This document shows positions 1 to 13,344 of a DNA stretch of 64,000 nt, in pieces. This stretch comes from Vishniacozyma victoriae (lineage: Eukaryota > Basidiomycota > Tremellomycetes > Tremellales > Bulleribasidiaceae). The notes beneath the pieces are model-generated. The model was given only the letters and a program-made list of their open reading frames with translations, did no database searches and had not been told where the DNA came from. The position numbers and the translations under genes are program-made. Where the stretch lies: the NCBI GenBank assembly GCA_017654735.1, contig JADPYG010000007.1, forward strand, positions 1 through 64,000. Direction: 5' to 3'. Within the stretch, counting starts at the first letter, position 1. Each line of letters begins with the position of its first letter.

Positions 1-1449
1 CCCTTATCTCATTCTCGCCGAAGCTCGCCGAAGGTATTTCAATCTCTTCGAGACAGATCTATCTGAGCCACGCCTATTCCCGAGTTGGACGTCGACACCT
101 ATCGTTGGTCGACGTAGCTTAGTGACAGTCCCTTCAACAATGCGGATCAATGGTCGACTATTATCAGAAAAATGAGTGCCAAATGAACTTACCCCTCTTC
201 ATCGTAATTTCCTAGACTGTCTGAACTGCTCTGATGGCCGTCCCCAGGTATATTTTTGGGTATCCACGTTTTGCTATACTGATGAGCAAAGGAACATGGT
301 ACTTGCAGAATGGTCACTCACTCACTCCATTGTTGCCATTCTTGCAAAAAAGCCTCACTAGACGGTCAGCTCCAAGCTCAATTGCATCCTCAGACTTACC
401 ATTCTTGGCTGTTTCTAGTTAGCATGCTCAAAGGGCAATGGCAAGCACTCACTCCGCAGTTCGTGGACTCAAATTTTGGCGAGCTGTTTGACTGTTGTTG
501 CGCCTGAAAGTAAGTCAATGGTTCCAGCCAGACCAAAGCAGCTGTCGGGTTCCCAGCTTGTGTAAGCTTTTGTACTCACGTCTCACCAGATCCTGTGTCT
601 GTGCTGATTGAGGTGAGTTTCCGGTTCAAAGAGTCCTGGGATCCTGGACTCACCCATGATTGTTGTCCAGCACCGGTTTGAACTCATCATCATATTCCAT
701 AATGTAGAAGGTGACTGAAAATCAGATGCGGTTGTAACGTGTTACAGTATGTAAGATGGATATCAGGTGTATGTCTGATGAAGTGATGGATAAGAGAAGA
801 TCAAAGCAAGGACTTGCCTTTATATCCCCTAAAAACCCATGGCGCTAGAAGGATCCACAGCATGCCCTCCTTTATTACACACTCCTCTCATCAAGCCCTT
901 GCCACAGTACCCCTCAACGCTCCTCACGCCTTCTTGCCAGGGGCTCAAAGGGAAATATGTTGATGCTGTGCTCTCCGCATGTGGAGGGACTAAAGTCGTC
1001 ATCCTGGCCCCTTGCGGCTCCTACGGATGAGAGGGAGACTATATGGCTCAGGGATGAGAAAGGAAGTCTCGGTCGCATTCTTCTGCCACTTGTCACAGTC
1101 CCTTGACGAATCAAGAGATCCGTTGCAGCCACCTTGCGGCCTGGAGCGGCATGAAGAACTGGCGCAGAGGAGATGGCAGAGCTCACATCTGGGCCAGGCA
1201 ATGAGATCTGGCAGCAGGGTTTGAGGATGAGTGGCAAAGCAGTTACCAGAGTTGTGAACCTGACAATTTGATTTCATGGATGGTGACTGCGGGGGCGGTG
1301 CCCATGACTAGGCCGCACCGTTGGTGACTGCGGTGGTGATTTCAAGTTTCAACCTTTGTAACATATTCTTGGGCTATGTTTTGTCACCTCCTGCATTCCG
1401 TAGACAGTTCCTTCCAGAACAACCTCAATCTAGAACAACGCTTGAGAAA
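1..1449. other. Gene-poor stretch at the left edge
   Basis: Apart from the small spliced candidate at 469-700, nothing in either strand looks like a gene. Open frames are short, mutually overlapping and lack recognisable motifs. The part from about 840 to 1449 probably holds the 3' flank of the acyltransferase that ends at 1450. Confidence 0.5.
469..700 (-). CDS. Candidate small spliced gene (about 32 codons)
   Basis: Low-confidence call resting only on splice and promoter signals. An ATG at 700 opens MEYDDEFKPVLDNNHG, followed by a GTGAGT donor near 653. A 17-base exon (about 587-603) and a last exon (about 503-469) are bounded by ...TCAATCAG and ...CTTTCAG acceptors. Joining the three exons gives 99 bases in one frame, ending VKQLAKI and TGA. 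A TATATAA-like element lies upstream near 819-827 on the same strand. The product has no signal peptide, CAAX end or known domain, so no function is offered. It could instead be the 5' end of a longer transcript or a non-coding RNA. Confidence 0.22.
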
Positions 1450-2916
1450 TCATGCTCCTGACATCGAAGAACGAAATCGGAAATCTGCGTCCAATATTGG
1501 CCAGATTTCTTCTGTGAGAGCCATACATAACTGTATGTCTCCCTCGGCTTTGGTCGGTAAAAAGTACACCAAACCATCGAGCAACGTTGATGGCGTGAAT
1601 GGCGTTAATGCCAGTACAGGACCCGTTTCGAATATCGTCGAATATAGATCGAACTTGTTCCATTGGCTCACCAACAAGGATCCCGACCCGTGGGCAAACC
1701 CAGTAGAGACGCTTGCCATGTTGGGTTGCACCGCCAACCATTTCAGCGTTTTGTCGAGACTCTCTGGGTTGGTCAAAGACGAGGAGCGTGTAGCGCGATG
1801 AATTTGTTTCGCGAGTAATACCGGTCCTCCTTCTAAGAGATCCGGAGAGCATGTGGACAGATCAGCAAGACGAGCGTTGAAGGGATAATTGGGGCCTAGA
1901 TGGGGGAGAAGGCGGTTACGCAGATCGATGACAGTGTAGAAGTCGAGTTGCGAGATAGGGGGCATTGTTGTATCCAGGACTCGCAGACGAAGTCGAGCTC
2001 GATGCACGGCCTGATAGATATAAGCAGAGAGTGCGTCGAAGGTAGTGATCAACATTTCCGGGCTGTTCTTGTCCTGCGCTTGCAGCTTGATATTTTTGAG
2101 AGTCTCGGCGGTCAAGTACAGATACTTGCCAATAACCTTTGACAGAGAACGATCATGGGCCATCTTCGGTATGGTATCCTTCTTCGACTGATCTCGTACG
2201 ATTTCGAAATTGTCCGGCACGAAGGACCGGGCGGCGAGGATCTCATCCCGAGTCATTCCTCCATCTATGCCTGAGAGGTATGGATGTATCGGAGAGGAAT
2301 GTAGTTTAGTTCCGGAACTTCCAGATGAATTGTTGAGGAATTGATACACTTCGCCAAGCTGCTTGCACAGGCAAAAGAAGGCAGCTCCGTCGGCGACCGC
2401 ATGCAGTATACGGAATCCAAGCGCAACTGAACCGCATGCAAACCTCGTATGTTGAATCGATAGTAGCGGGCCTTCGCATATGGCCTGAAAACTTGAATCA
2501 AAGGGGACCAGCAAATCGTTTCCACCTCCGGGGAGTTCGGATAAGCATAACTGTGGTCGTCTCTCTCGTGGAACAGAGCAAGACGGCAACGTCTGATGGC
2601 ACTCTGCTTCCACAACAGTGACGCCTGAGCCAAATTGATGCAGTGAGCGTCGGTTGCTGATTTTGTCCACGCATAGTTGACCGGTCAGATGTGGGTGAAG
2701 GTCCAGAAGATACTGTAGTGAGCGGACTAGTTTGTCGAAATGGATAGGCTGGGGTAAGTGGGGCAAACAGCTCTCATAGATGTATACGACTGCTGTGGAA
2801 GAGGTGTGAGACCCAAGTTGATCCAGAGGTCCAAGGTGAAAGATTGAAGGGAGTGCTGGAGCTTGTGAATAGCTAACGCTCTGACTAGCCTTACGAGTGA
2901 CTACAGTATCGGGCAT
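1450..2916 (-). CDS. BAHD/transferase-family (PF02458-like) acyltransferase, intronless
   Basis: One uninterrupted frame of about 488 codons encodes a protein of the BAHD/trichothecene acyltransferase superfamily, which moves acyl groups from CoA to alcohols or amines. The catalytic HxxxD motif is visible as HAVADG, a bit before mid-protein. Before it comes the family-typical N-terminal half (GPLDQL, then a FDKLVRSLQYLLDLHP helix). The C-terminal NKFDLYSTIFETGP followed by a hydrophobic FLP strand sits where the DFGWG-like structural motif belongs. The frame can be extended upstream to 3003, but only with a GTG start and with a stop just before it, so I chose the first ATG at 2916. Lack of introns is unusual beside its neighbours. 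Substrate unknown. Confidence 0.8.
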   Translation of the reverse strand: MPDTVVTRKASQSVSYSQAPALPSIFHLGPLDQLGSHTSSTAVVYIYESCLPHLPQPIHFDKLVRSLQYLLDLHPHLTGQLCVDKISNRRSLHQFGSGVTVVEAECHQTLPSCSVPRERRPQLCLSELPGGGNDLLVPFDSSFQAICEGPLLSIQHTRFACGSVALGFRILHAVADGAAFFCLCKQLGEVYQFLNNSSGSSGTKLHSSPIHPYLSGIDGGMTRDEILAARSFVPDNFEIVRDQSKKDTIPKMAHDRSLSKVIGKYLYLTAETLKNIKLQAQDKNSPEMLITTFDALSAYIYQAVHRARLRLRVLDTTMPPISQLDFYTVIDLRNRLLPHLGPNYPFNARLADLSTCSPDLLEGGPVLLAKQIHRATRSSSLTNPESLDKTLKWLAVQPNMASVSTGFAHGSGSLLVSQWNKFDLYSTIFETGPVLALTPFTPSTLLDGLVYFLPTKAEGDIQLCMALTEEIWPILDADFRFRSSMSGA

Positions 2917-4740
2917 ATCGCGGAGTGGAATGTGATACAATGAGATGTATGACAGGACATCACCAGGCTGTACAGCTTTGTCTCCCGGATGAAAGTCCCG
3001 CACCGCGCGAACACAGATGACGTGGTTTTTTCTTCAGATCCTCATCATTGAGGCGGAATAGAGTATCCAGCGGGAAGATTATTTGTTAGCCGCGAAGCCT
3101 TTGCTTGAGAAGGCCAAAGCCTTTCGACCACTGAGCGCTGACTTGGAAAAGCACTCAACATTATCAAAGACCAAGATACGGCAGATTGTACGCAGACATC
3201 TGAGCGCATGCCATAATGAGAGGACAAGAGTAGATTCAGATAGGAATGACGATGTTCTTAAATGTGCGGAGAGGGGGTGCGAATGCAATTGTGCTACTTA
3301 TAATATGATTTTTAAATACCTTGTCGGGTGCATGAAATCGAGTTTACCACCTATGTTTGACAGTTCCGGTCTGAAGAGGTTGTCGCGACTTGCGTGACTC
3401 CTGGCATCTCTGACTCTGATCGATATCGCCGCCTCGATAGCGGTCACAGCTATCCCCTAATTGGGAGCTTACATATCAAACGGCTATTGCCGTGAAAGAA
3501 TTAAGAGGAGACGCTGATGATCTCAAGTATCAATTGCAAGAATACATGACGAACAACATATACAAAATGATGATGAAGCCCGCACAGGAGATGGAGTGAT
3601 GGGATAAAGCGTGGATGGAGTAGCGAGGTGACATTGAATGTGGTGAAAAGAAGGCAAAAATGGTTGAGGACGGGAAAATAGCATCAACCAGTATTTGAGG
3701 TCATGGCTGATCCCCTGCTAACACCTTGGCTGCTACCTTCATTGCCTGTCATCAAAGCTGTGAGCTGTGGCTCCAGATTGAAACGCAGTCGAAAAGGCTG
3801 ATTGAGGGGGAGATTCGCCCTGCTTTGGCTTTCCGACGTGAGATTGGGAAGCAGCGGTGCTCTATGCTGAGGGGAATGCCGGACCGATCCGAGCATCAGT
3901 AGCAGCCGATGTCAATATTGGGGTGTGGCCGTTACCGTAAATAGCTGACTGTGCAGCAGTAAACACCGCGGCCCGTCTGTCGTCGTAGTAGCCTTCTTTG
4001 TCGAGACTGAAATTGGGAGAAAGGAGGGGTTCGGAGCCCGGATGCCATCCCGTCGAGTTGTCTGTGAGAAAACTGCGGCACGTCCTTCATGCTCGCCTGT
4101 CGCTCGCCAAAGAAGCGTTGACTGACATCAATACTCAAAACCGGATCGACTAGTTTTGTTGTATTTCTTCTCATTAGGAAGGGTGTGAGGCATCAAGTAG
4201 GACTTAGTGATCCGGTGTATTTTATGGAAAATCTGGCATCGCTCAAGGAATTAAAGTTACGCTAGGAAGATACATCCTCATCATGCTTCTCCGGGCTGAC
4301 CGCCTTCAAGCACACAGATAGAGATTCTCTTTTCAGCAACGCCTTTTGTTCGTTTCCGATATGTGCCTGATCCTCGTCCACCCCTTGAGCGCCCCGACGA
4401 GAAACGCACGCGCGGATCGTACCTAGGCCCCGCATAACTCAAGGAGTGTGTCATCCAATGTACGTTGCGGAGGAAACGATTATAAATTGTTTTCGCTCAG
4501 TTCGGGTGCCTGATACATACATGGAGTGCCCGTAGCAGCAATGCCATGATTGCAAAGTTTGCTCACTGAGACCTCGACCGGCCATGACTTGAACCAATTT
4601 GCAGCCGCCCAATCATAATCGTATCCGTATTCAGCATACTCTGACATTATATGAACGATGACTTCGCACATGCGCCGCCCGTTCACCCTCTTCGTTCATC
4701 AGCACATGATTAGCCCAATATACTCGTCTCTCTGCTCGCC
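2917..4740. other. Intergenic stretch between divergent acyltransferase and DUF2235 gene
   Basis: This should hold both promoters. The short frames here (for example 3083-3397 + and 3932-4174 -) have no domain, no convincing splice sites and no shared codon pattern with real genes. I see no repeat or RNA gene. Confidence 0.5.
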
Positions 4741-6902
4741 ATGGACCTCATCTCTGCAACTAGAAATATTGTCATCCTTCTTGATGGTACGAACAATGAA
4801 TATGGAGAACGCAACAGTAACATCGTCAAAACGATGTCGGTGCTCAAGGCGGATGATCAGCAGTTACTATACTATAGCTCAGGTATAGGTTGGTTGATCT
4901 CCGCTCCTTCGTCCTTTCCGATCTGAGTCTAGGTACTATCCTTCCAGAAAGCGCATCCACTTGGAGCAAAGTTCGTCAGCGAGCGGCCGAGCTCGCCGAT
5001 CTCGCTTTAGCTATGTGAGCAATCCCTGCTTTCCAGAAACCGGCTCTCCGCAGCCGAGATAAGTGGGAAGCCGACAATAGAAACTTCGAAACCTTCGTTT
5101 GTGATGCTTATAGATATTTGATGGATGTCTTCCGCACCGGCGACATAGTGTACATCCTTGGATTCTCTCGTGGATCTTACACTGCAAGAGCTTTGGCGGG
5201 AATGATCCAACGAGTACGTGATGACTAGACTGGGACGAATCTGACGCTAGGTTGGACTTTTGAACCCTCTCAACCACAACCAAGTGAAATTGTAACACAT
5301 TCCTCCGCTCGAGTTGGGATGGACTAGCGAGTCATTCCAGAAAGTCGCTGATCGAAGGGCATATGACGTATACACAGGGCCCATGGCGATCGAAAGGAAT
5401 GGGATGAAAGACGACCCGGCTGTTCTGTACCGTAGGATATTTGGGATATCGCGCCCCGTCAACGTCCATTTCCTGGGCGTATGGGTGAGTCTTGGGCTAC
5501 TATTCTTTGATTTCATAGCTGACGACCAGGACACGGTTTCAAGTCTAGGTGAGCTTCTCCCCTTGTTTCCGCCAGCCCAGATCTCTGACTGTAACAGGTG
5601 GCGTCAACCTTCCTCGTATGCCTTTTTGTCATTTCCTATATTACGTCCCTTCTAAAGATTGTTCACCTGCTTCTACAATCTGATTCATCGGAACTCTACA
5701 AGTCACGCCTAGAAGCCATAACAAAAAGTGTCCCAGACCAATCTTTCTGACGTTCCAGAGCTACCGTTCGCCAATGGATCAAAGACGGTCACTTTTTTTC
5801 GTCAGGCTCTAGCCCTTGATGAACGTCGCGCTAGGTTCATTCCAGAATACTGGAGAATGCCCGACGGTGAGATCAATATCCGCTCGGAAATCCATGACCT
5901 CGAGCGGGCCCGGGGTCAACATGGCGACGAAGATCTGGTGGATCTCGAGGAAATGAAAAGCAGATTGAACCAAGAATATCCAAGGGAGGCGTATTTAGCT
6001 GGAGGAAGTCCCGTGTTGAAGCAAAAAGAAGTATGGTTCATGGGTTGCCATTCGGATGTTGGCGGAGGCAACGATTTCAATTGGGAGTCATCGCTCTCTA
6101 ATGTACCCTTCAGGTGGGTCTAGTGTCCAAAGCCCGATCAAAGTTTGGAAGATTCGGAGCACCAGTCTCGATTCAGATCCTCTCCGAACCCGTGTACCGA
6201 ACTAAGCTGATCCTTAGATGGATGTTGCGAGAAGCAGTCATGTGCGGTCTCATATTGGGCGCCAGGGGGGTCGCTCTCGAGCCTGCTTTACAATGGCCTT
6301 GTGAGGATACCGATGTTCTCACTCCAGCCGCTCTGGCTGCTTATCGCACTCTCAAACGCCGCCTGATGGGGCAGGCTAATGACGCTTCAAAGATCGTCGA
6401 CGAGTGGAAGGAGACAAAAGCTCTTGCGGACCAACTGAAGCATCAGGATCTTATCGACATTGTCGAGCACTGTGCAAGAGTGGACAGCTTTCCCCCGCCA
6501 GGTGTTCTACCTCCTGACGTAATGAGACGGTTCTCGGAAAGCTTGTCACTCGCATGGCAACCGCTAGAGTACCTTTCACTCGTCACAAGGCACTACACCG
6601 CCAACGGAGAATTGGTCCCGGATGTCAAAAAGTGAGGGGAGATTAGATGGGAACCAGCGTGCCCTGTCGAGTATTCACGGGCAGAGATCAAAGCTGACAT
6701 CAGGATGAACAAGGGCGAAGGGCGCCAAATGATCCCCGGCCAAAGAATCCATCGCTCGGTGTACAATCGAATTGCTCACGACCAAGCAGTCATCGGCCCA
6801 ACAAGATATGTGGAACCAGCTGCTCGGGTCCCTAGTGGTTGGCCATCGTGGACGGAGATCGCTGAGGGAGCTGTATTGGATAACGATCAATGGGAGGACT
6901 GA
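4741..6902 (+). CDS. DUF2235 (Tle1-like alpha/beta hydrolase) protein, reading frame interrupted once
   Basis: Spliced exons give the DUF2235 fold, related to type VI phospholipase Tle1 and common in fungi. It opens with ILLDGTNNEYGERNSNIVK, then GFSRGSYTARALAGMI carrying the GxSxG nucleophile, then HFLGVW joined to DTVSSLG, FRQALALDERRARF, WFMGCHSDVGGG (a likely acid/His region), and a C-terminal IHRSVYNR. Exons run roughly 4741-4881, 4935-5015, about 5060-5213, 5251-5484, 5530-5548, 5590-5607, 5759-6114, 6220-6632 and 6695-6902. An in-frame TAA stands at 5293-5295, after NHNQVKL, with the frame staying open on both sides. Either a very short 30-base intron (5284-5313, GT...AG, frame-preserving) removes it or the allele is a pseudogene. 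Substrate unknown. Confidence 0.8.
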
Positions 6903-8066
6903 ATGAGATCCCAAAGAATCGCTCGGTCATATCACGTCCGGCAGATACGTAGAAGCTCAAAAACCCTGTGCCCTGAATTATGTGCCAGAATCTGTGTAAG
7001 CTATGTATGTTGTCATGTCTCCTGTGTTGGGTGACTCAACCCCCTTAGTGCTGAAGGTTTCATCTTCTCATTTACCCGGGGGTTACATACAGTACTGTTT
7101 CTGGGATGGGAGGAGGTCAATTGTGGAAACTCATGCATGCATTAAAGGTCATATTATGATAGTGCAACACTTGCTGAACTGCTCGTTCCCATTAACGGAG
7201 CTCTAGAGTCAATGTGGAAGGAGTTATGAGAAAATAGGCGCTTCTGCGGTCACCGCTCACCCTGTGGGCGGGTGGCGGAAGGACGCTACATATATAGACC
7301 CTTTCTGACGGTGTTTCATGGGCGCAATGAAGGGAGCGCCATCGTGAGGGGCCTTGAGAGAGGCTGTTCTCTTCCTTTCTTGTATTGATCCATGCACTCC
7401 TTGTCCACCTCAGTAATTATCCATCTGGGCCCACTAGACAATTGACCACTCCACTTGATACCCTGTATCTTTCGCCGACAATCCACAATTGCCATGCGGT
7501 CTTTGGACCTCACACGATCCCACGAAAAGTAGGAGAATTATTACTCTTAGCTTTTCGAGGCAGAATTATACCACCTCGCTACAAGATTGATTACCTGTGG
7601 AGCATCTTAAATTACTGTCTGCCAAGATGTTGTTTTGTTGGGCTGATAGTTCCGGTACCAAACCTGTTTATGCCTCCGCGTCAAATTCGATCATACAAGT
7701 TCTAGCTAAGTGAAGTAAGCACTTGTGCAGCGTGACTTCGGCAATGCTCTCATCATGTGAACAGAGTACTGTAGCATATCCGCTAAGCCGGCTACTTCTG
7801 AGCTTCAATGGTTACTCAAGTCAGGATTAACCGCATTGTCGCCGATATGAGATCAGCGTGATTGAGAGCCCGCGGTATTCGTCATCCTAATCCAAATATG
7901 TCGATCACACAGCATTACATTGTCAGTAGCATCAGCGATAGTGTCCAATGCTAAACGTGATTGAGAGGGACTGGAGATTATTCGGCCTCAGCCAAAGACT
8001 ATATAGTCTCATACATGATCAACGTAGAGTATATACACTTTCCTTACCAAGCCCCACATCAAGGCA
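6903..8066. other. Intergenic stretch, no supported gene
   Basis: A TATATA run near 7290 precedes an ATG at about 7318 and an open frame at 7385-7705 that could be joined by a GTGAGG...CTCAG intron, but the product has no recognisable feature and no second line of support. The rest is AT-rich spacer. Confidence 0.4.
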
Positions 8067-8474
8067 TCATTGGACGGTGTTTTCATCTCCCCTTGACGAC
8101 CCATCTCTCGAAACTCTCGAGACCTTCCTTCCGTCCACCGAATCGCGTTTCTGTCCTTGAGCATGAGCTTCCAACGCCTCCAACATAGATGGCAGCTGGT
8201 TCAAGTCGCTGTAATACCCGCTGGTTCGTTTGTTGGAAAAGCCTCGAGATTCCTGTGGGCTCTCTTGTCCAGAGTCTCGAGTAGGGAGGGATCCTTTTCG
8301 ACTGGGAACTTTTGAGGTGAATCCAGACTGTCGCTTGGGAGTATCGTCTCCGAAAATGAAAGACGGATTCTTGTCAGGGATTCGTTGAGAGTCTTTGCCG
8401 AAAAGAGAGTGGTTGGACCGGTCGTATTGCGATCCGGCGGTGGGGACTTGTAAGAGTGTACTGTTTCGGGACAT
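8067..8474 (-). CDS. Small disordered hypothetical protein
   Basis: An intronless frame of about 135 codons starts at the ATG at 8474; the longer frame to 8492 would need a TTG start. The product is hydrophilic, rich in Ser, Arg, Asp and Gly, with no signal peptide or membrane segment. It contains PSFIFGDDTPKRQSG near the middle and a short amphipathic stretch LPSMLEALEAHAQGQKR near the C-terminus. The FIFGDD/TPKR context and repeated basic-Ser sites (RKGS, KRTS) suggest a phosphorylated regulatory or adaptor protein, but I recognise no family. It lies tail-first beside the MYST gene on the same strand. Confidence 0.5.
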   Translation of the reverse strand: MSRNSTLLQVPTAGSQYDRSNHSLFGKDSQRIPDKNPSFIFGDDTPKRQSGFTSKVPSRKGSLPTRDSGQESPQESRGFSNKRTSGYYSDLNQLPSMLEALEAHAQGQKRDSVDGRKVSRVSRDGSSRGDENTVQ

Positions 8475-8734
8475 GGTTTGTTGTTTCGTCAAATCGAAAG
8501 TGTTATTGTTGATGTGGAATTGTGGAGAGGTTGGTGGATGAGCGATCCGAGAAACCCAGAATCAATCAGGTTTTATACCATGCCATAGGAAGACACGTCT
8601 TCGATCCAATATTCCGACTCCCACGAATCCACCCGAAGAGTCTTCCAAATACAATTCCGGCGAAGACAAAATTCCTTCTAAGTTCCCACATTCTCAAGAT
8701 CCATGTTTCAAGAATAGGCTCATGAATATCCATG

Positions 8735-10788
<2,054 letters not shown>

Positions 10789-11002
10789 AGATCCAGTTCC
10801 GACCGTGACCGAAGCGACTGGAGCCCTGCTGGGCATGTCTATCTTGTTAGAGGCCCGCCAAAATATGTGCTAGAGCGTGTTGACGGCCTTGAGAGGTTGT
10901 TGCACCTGTTTCCATCGGAAATACCGTGGGAAACCATTCACCTCCGCCGAGAACTTCTTGTCCACCTACACTCAATCCAAGCATTTACACCCCGAACCCA
11001 GC

Positions 11003-13199
11003 ATGGATCCCGAAACGAAACCAGATACGCAGCCCGTGGGCGCAGAGGCTCAACAGAAGAGGGAGAGACCAGCAAGCCCGGCTGCAGCTGAGCCAAACGA
11101 GGAAGACGCCATGAACGATTCCAATCCAACTAAGAAACCTAAATTCGAGAAGAAGTCGAAGAAGGATTACAAGCCCAAATCACCCTACCCCGGGCGTGGA
11201 AAGAACTACGCCGATCGACCTCAACTAAGTGAGGAGGAGAGAAAAGCTAAAGCTGAAGAGAGGGAGAGGTTGCGTGTTGAAAGGAGGATCGCGGATGAGG
11301 AGAGGTTGGAAAATAGGGAAGAGGGTGATAGGAGGCTACCGAAGAGGAGATGCGCTCTGCTCATGGGGTGAGTCAGCCCCCGTATCCATTTCAAAATGGA
11401 AGCTGACGGCCAGATACTGTGGATCTGGATATTCCGGTATGCAGATGTAAGTGACCCTCCAATTCGAGAGGTGTCGCTAATGATACAGCCAGAACGACGT
11501 CGATACAATCGAAGGCGAGATGTTCAAGGCCCTTGTGAAAGCAGGCGCAGTCTCAGATGCAAACGCAGTAGACCATCGTAAAGTCGACGTTCAAAGAGCA
11601 GCAAGGACAGACGCAGGTGTTCACGCAGCTGGTAACGTGTATGTCAGATCCCACTCTTCATATCTGCGCGGAGTGGTAGCTGATCATCAGGATCTCGCTC
11701 AAGATGATCGTAGCCCCTCCTCTACCCGACGAACACCCAAATCTAGCGAGCTATGTCAATTCGTTTCTCCCTGATCAGATCAGGATGTGGGGTTGGGTTA
11801 GGACTATCAATTCATTCCAGGCTAGAACGTATGTCCCTTGCTCATTCTTTCCTTCATGTATAAGCCGGAAATCGAGCTGACATGTAGAACATGCGATTCG
11901 CGAGTCTACGAATACCTCCTACCCACCTACTGCTTATTACCGCCCGCCTCGGATGATGCTCTAGCAAAACACCTCGATACAAGCTCACCAGGATGGAGAG
12001 ACGGTCTAGGGGAAGCAGCAGCATTCGCAGATGCATGGGTACCGGAGGAGGAGGAGCCAAAAGCTGAGGGTGATGATGCGGCAGAGGTCAAGAAGGGGGG
12101 TTCTGAGGTCAAGGAGGGAGAGGATACAAAAGAAGGAGAGGAGGTGAAGGAGGGAGAGGAGGCAAAAGAGGGAGAACCAACCAAAGTCGCACCTAAGAAA
12201 GCTGGTGAATTCGAACGAAGGCGAGGATGGAGATGCGATCAATCCACCCTAGAGCGATTCAGAGCTTTAATCAAGGAATTCGTTGGTACTCAGTATGTCT
12301 CCCCCCCTACGAATTCTACATGTCTCTCCAACATAGTCGCTGACGAAAAGCAATTTCCACAACTACACAATAGGGAAACCATTCAGTGATCGATCCGTCA
12401 AGAGGTTCATGATTACTATCGATGTCAGTGATCCAACGCTTTATGGGGATATTGAATGGATATCGGTAAAGATCCACGGACAATCGTTCATGCTTCATCA
12501 GATCGTAAGTTTCCCCACTATCTTCGGTGTTGAATGGCAAAACTGACATCCAGCGAAAAATGATGTCTCTAGCCATGCTAGCTTGTCGAACAAATACTCC
12601 CCCCTCTCTAATCGCAGAGACATACGGTAAGACTATCCTCCCTACCTCTGTATAACAAAACTGATATATAGGCCCAAAACGAATCCATATCCCCAAAGCA
12701 CCCCCTCTAGGTTTACTGCTCGAATCACCCCAATTCAGGACCTACAATTCCCGAATCGAAAGTAAAATGTATGGTGGACCTGATGATCGAGATAAAGTTG
12801 AATTCACACCTTATACGGAACAAATGAATGATTTCAAGGTCAAGCACATCTATGAGAAATTAAGGGAGGATGAATTGAGGACTCATGTGTATGTTTCTCT
12901 TTCCACATTTCCCACTTTCGTTGGCCTATGTCTGATTGATAGATTCCATAAATGGATCAGACAGACGGATACTAGCCCCGATAACCAACTCTCATTCCTC
13001 AAGTAAGTTCTATTCTGAACGATATGGAGGGGTGCTGATGAATAGCTCGAAAGGAACGATTCCCCCAGAGGCACAAATTGCTAATATCAAGAAAATGGAG
13101 AAGGAGGCGGCAGAACAGGCTGAGAAGAAGGAAGGACTGGATAGTGATGATGAAGAGATAGATCAGCAGCAGTTGAATAACGGGGAGTTGGAGGGATAG
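11003..13199 (+). CDS. PUS1: tRNA pseudouridine synthase, TruA/Pus1 family
   Basis: Converts uridine to pseudouridine in tRNAs and some mRNAs/snRNAs; Pus1 acts in the nucleus and, in several species, mitochondria. The start at 11003 gives a charged nuclear-type leader with basic clusters ([14 protein letters not shown]). Then come [11 protein letters not shown] split by an intron, the active-site motif [14 protein letters not shown] with the catalytic Asp, [22 protein letters not shown], an acidic/Lys-Glu repeat insert at about 12047-12190 (units like VKEGEE), then [32 protein letters not shown] and a hydrophilic tail. At least nine exons, all with ordinary short introns. The EGEE-rich insert between the catalytic lobes looks like a low-complexity expansion. 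Confidence 0.93.
12076..12183 (+). repeat. Imperfect GAGGTCAAGGAGGGA-type coding repeat in PUS1
   Basis: About six loosely repeated 15-18 base units encode Lys/Glu/Gly repeats such as VKEGEE and AKEGEP inside the PUS1 coding region. Purine-rich, in frame, probably a hydrophilic surface loop. Confidence 0.7.
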
Positions 13200-13344
13200 A
13201 TCTAGTATACCTTGATAGATGACCTATACATATGCTATGCCCAATCCAATATGTTATGCCCAATCCAATATGATACTGTACAACCCCACCCGTCCCTACA
13301 GCGCTAGCGACATGTTTCCGACCCCTTATCCCTCAATGCCCATG

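Noticed and set aside
2917..3003. 29-residue N-terminal extension of the acyltransferase
   Set aside because: Requires a GTG start with a TGA just upstream in frame.
10877..11002. N-terminal extension of PUS1 that could look like a mitochondrial leader
   Set aside because: It needs a GTG start at 10877 and a TAG lies just upstream in frame; there is no ATG before 11003.
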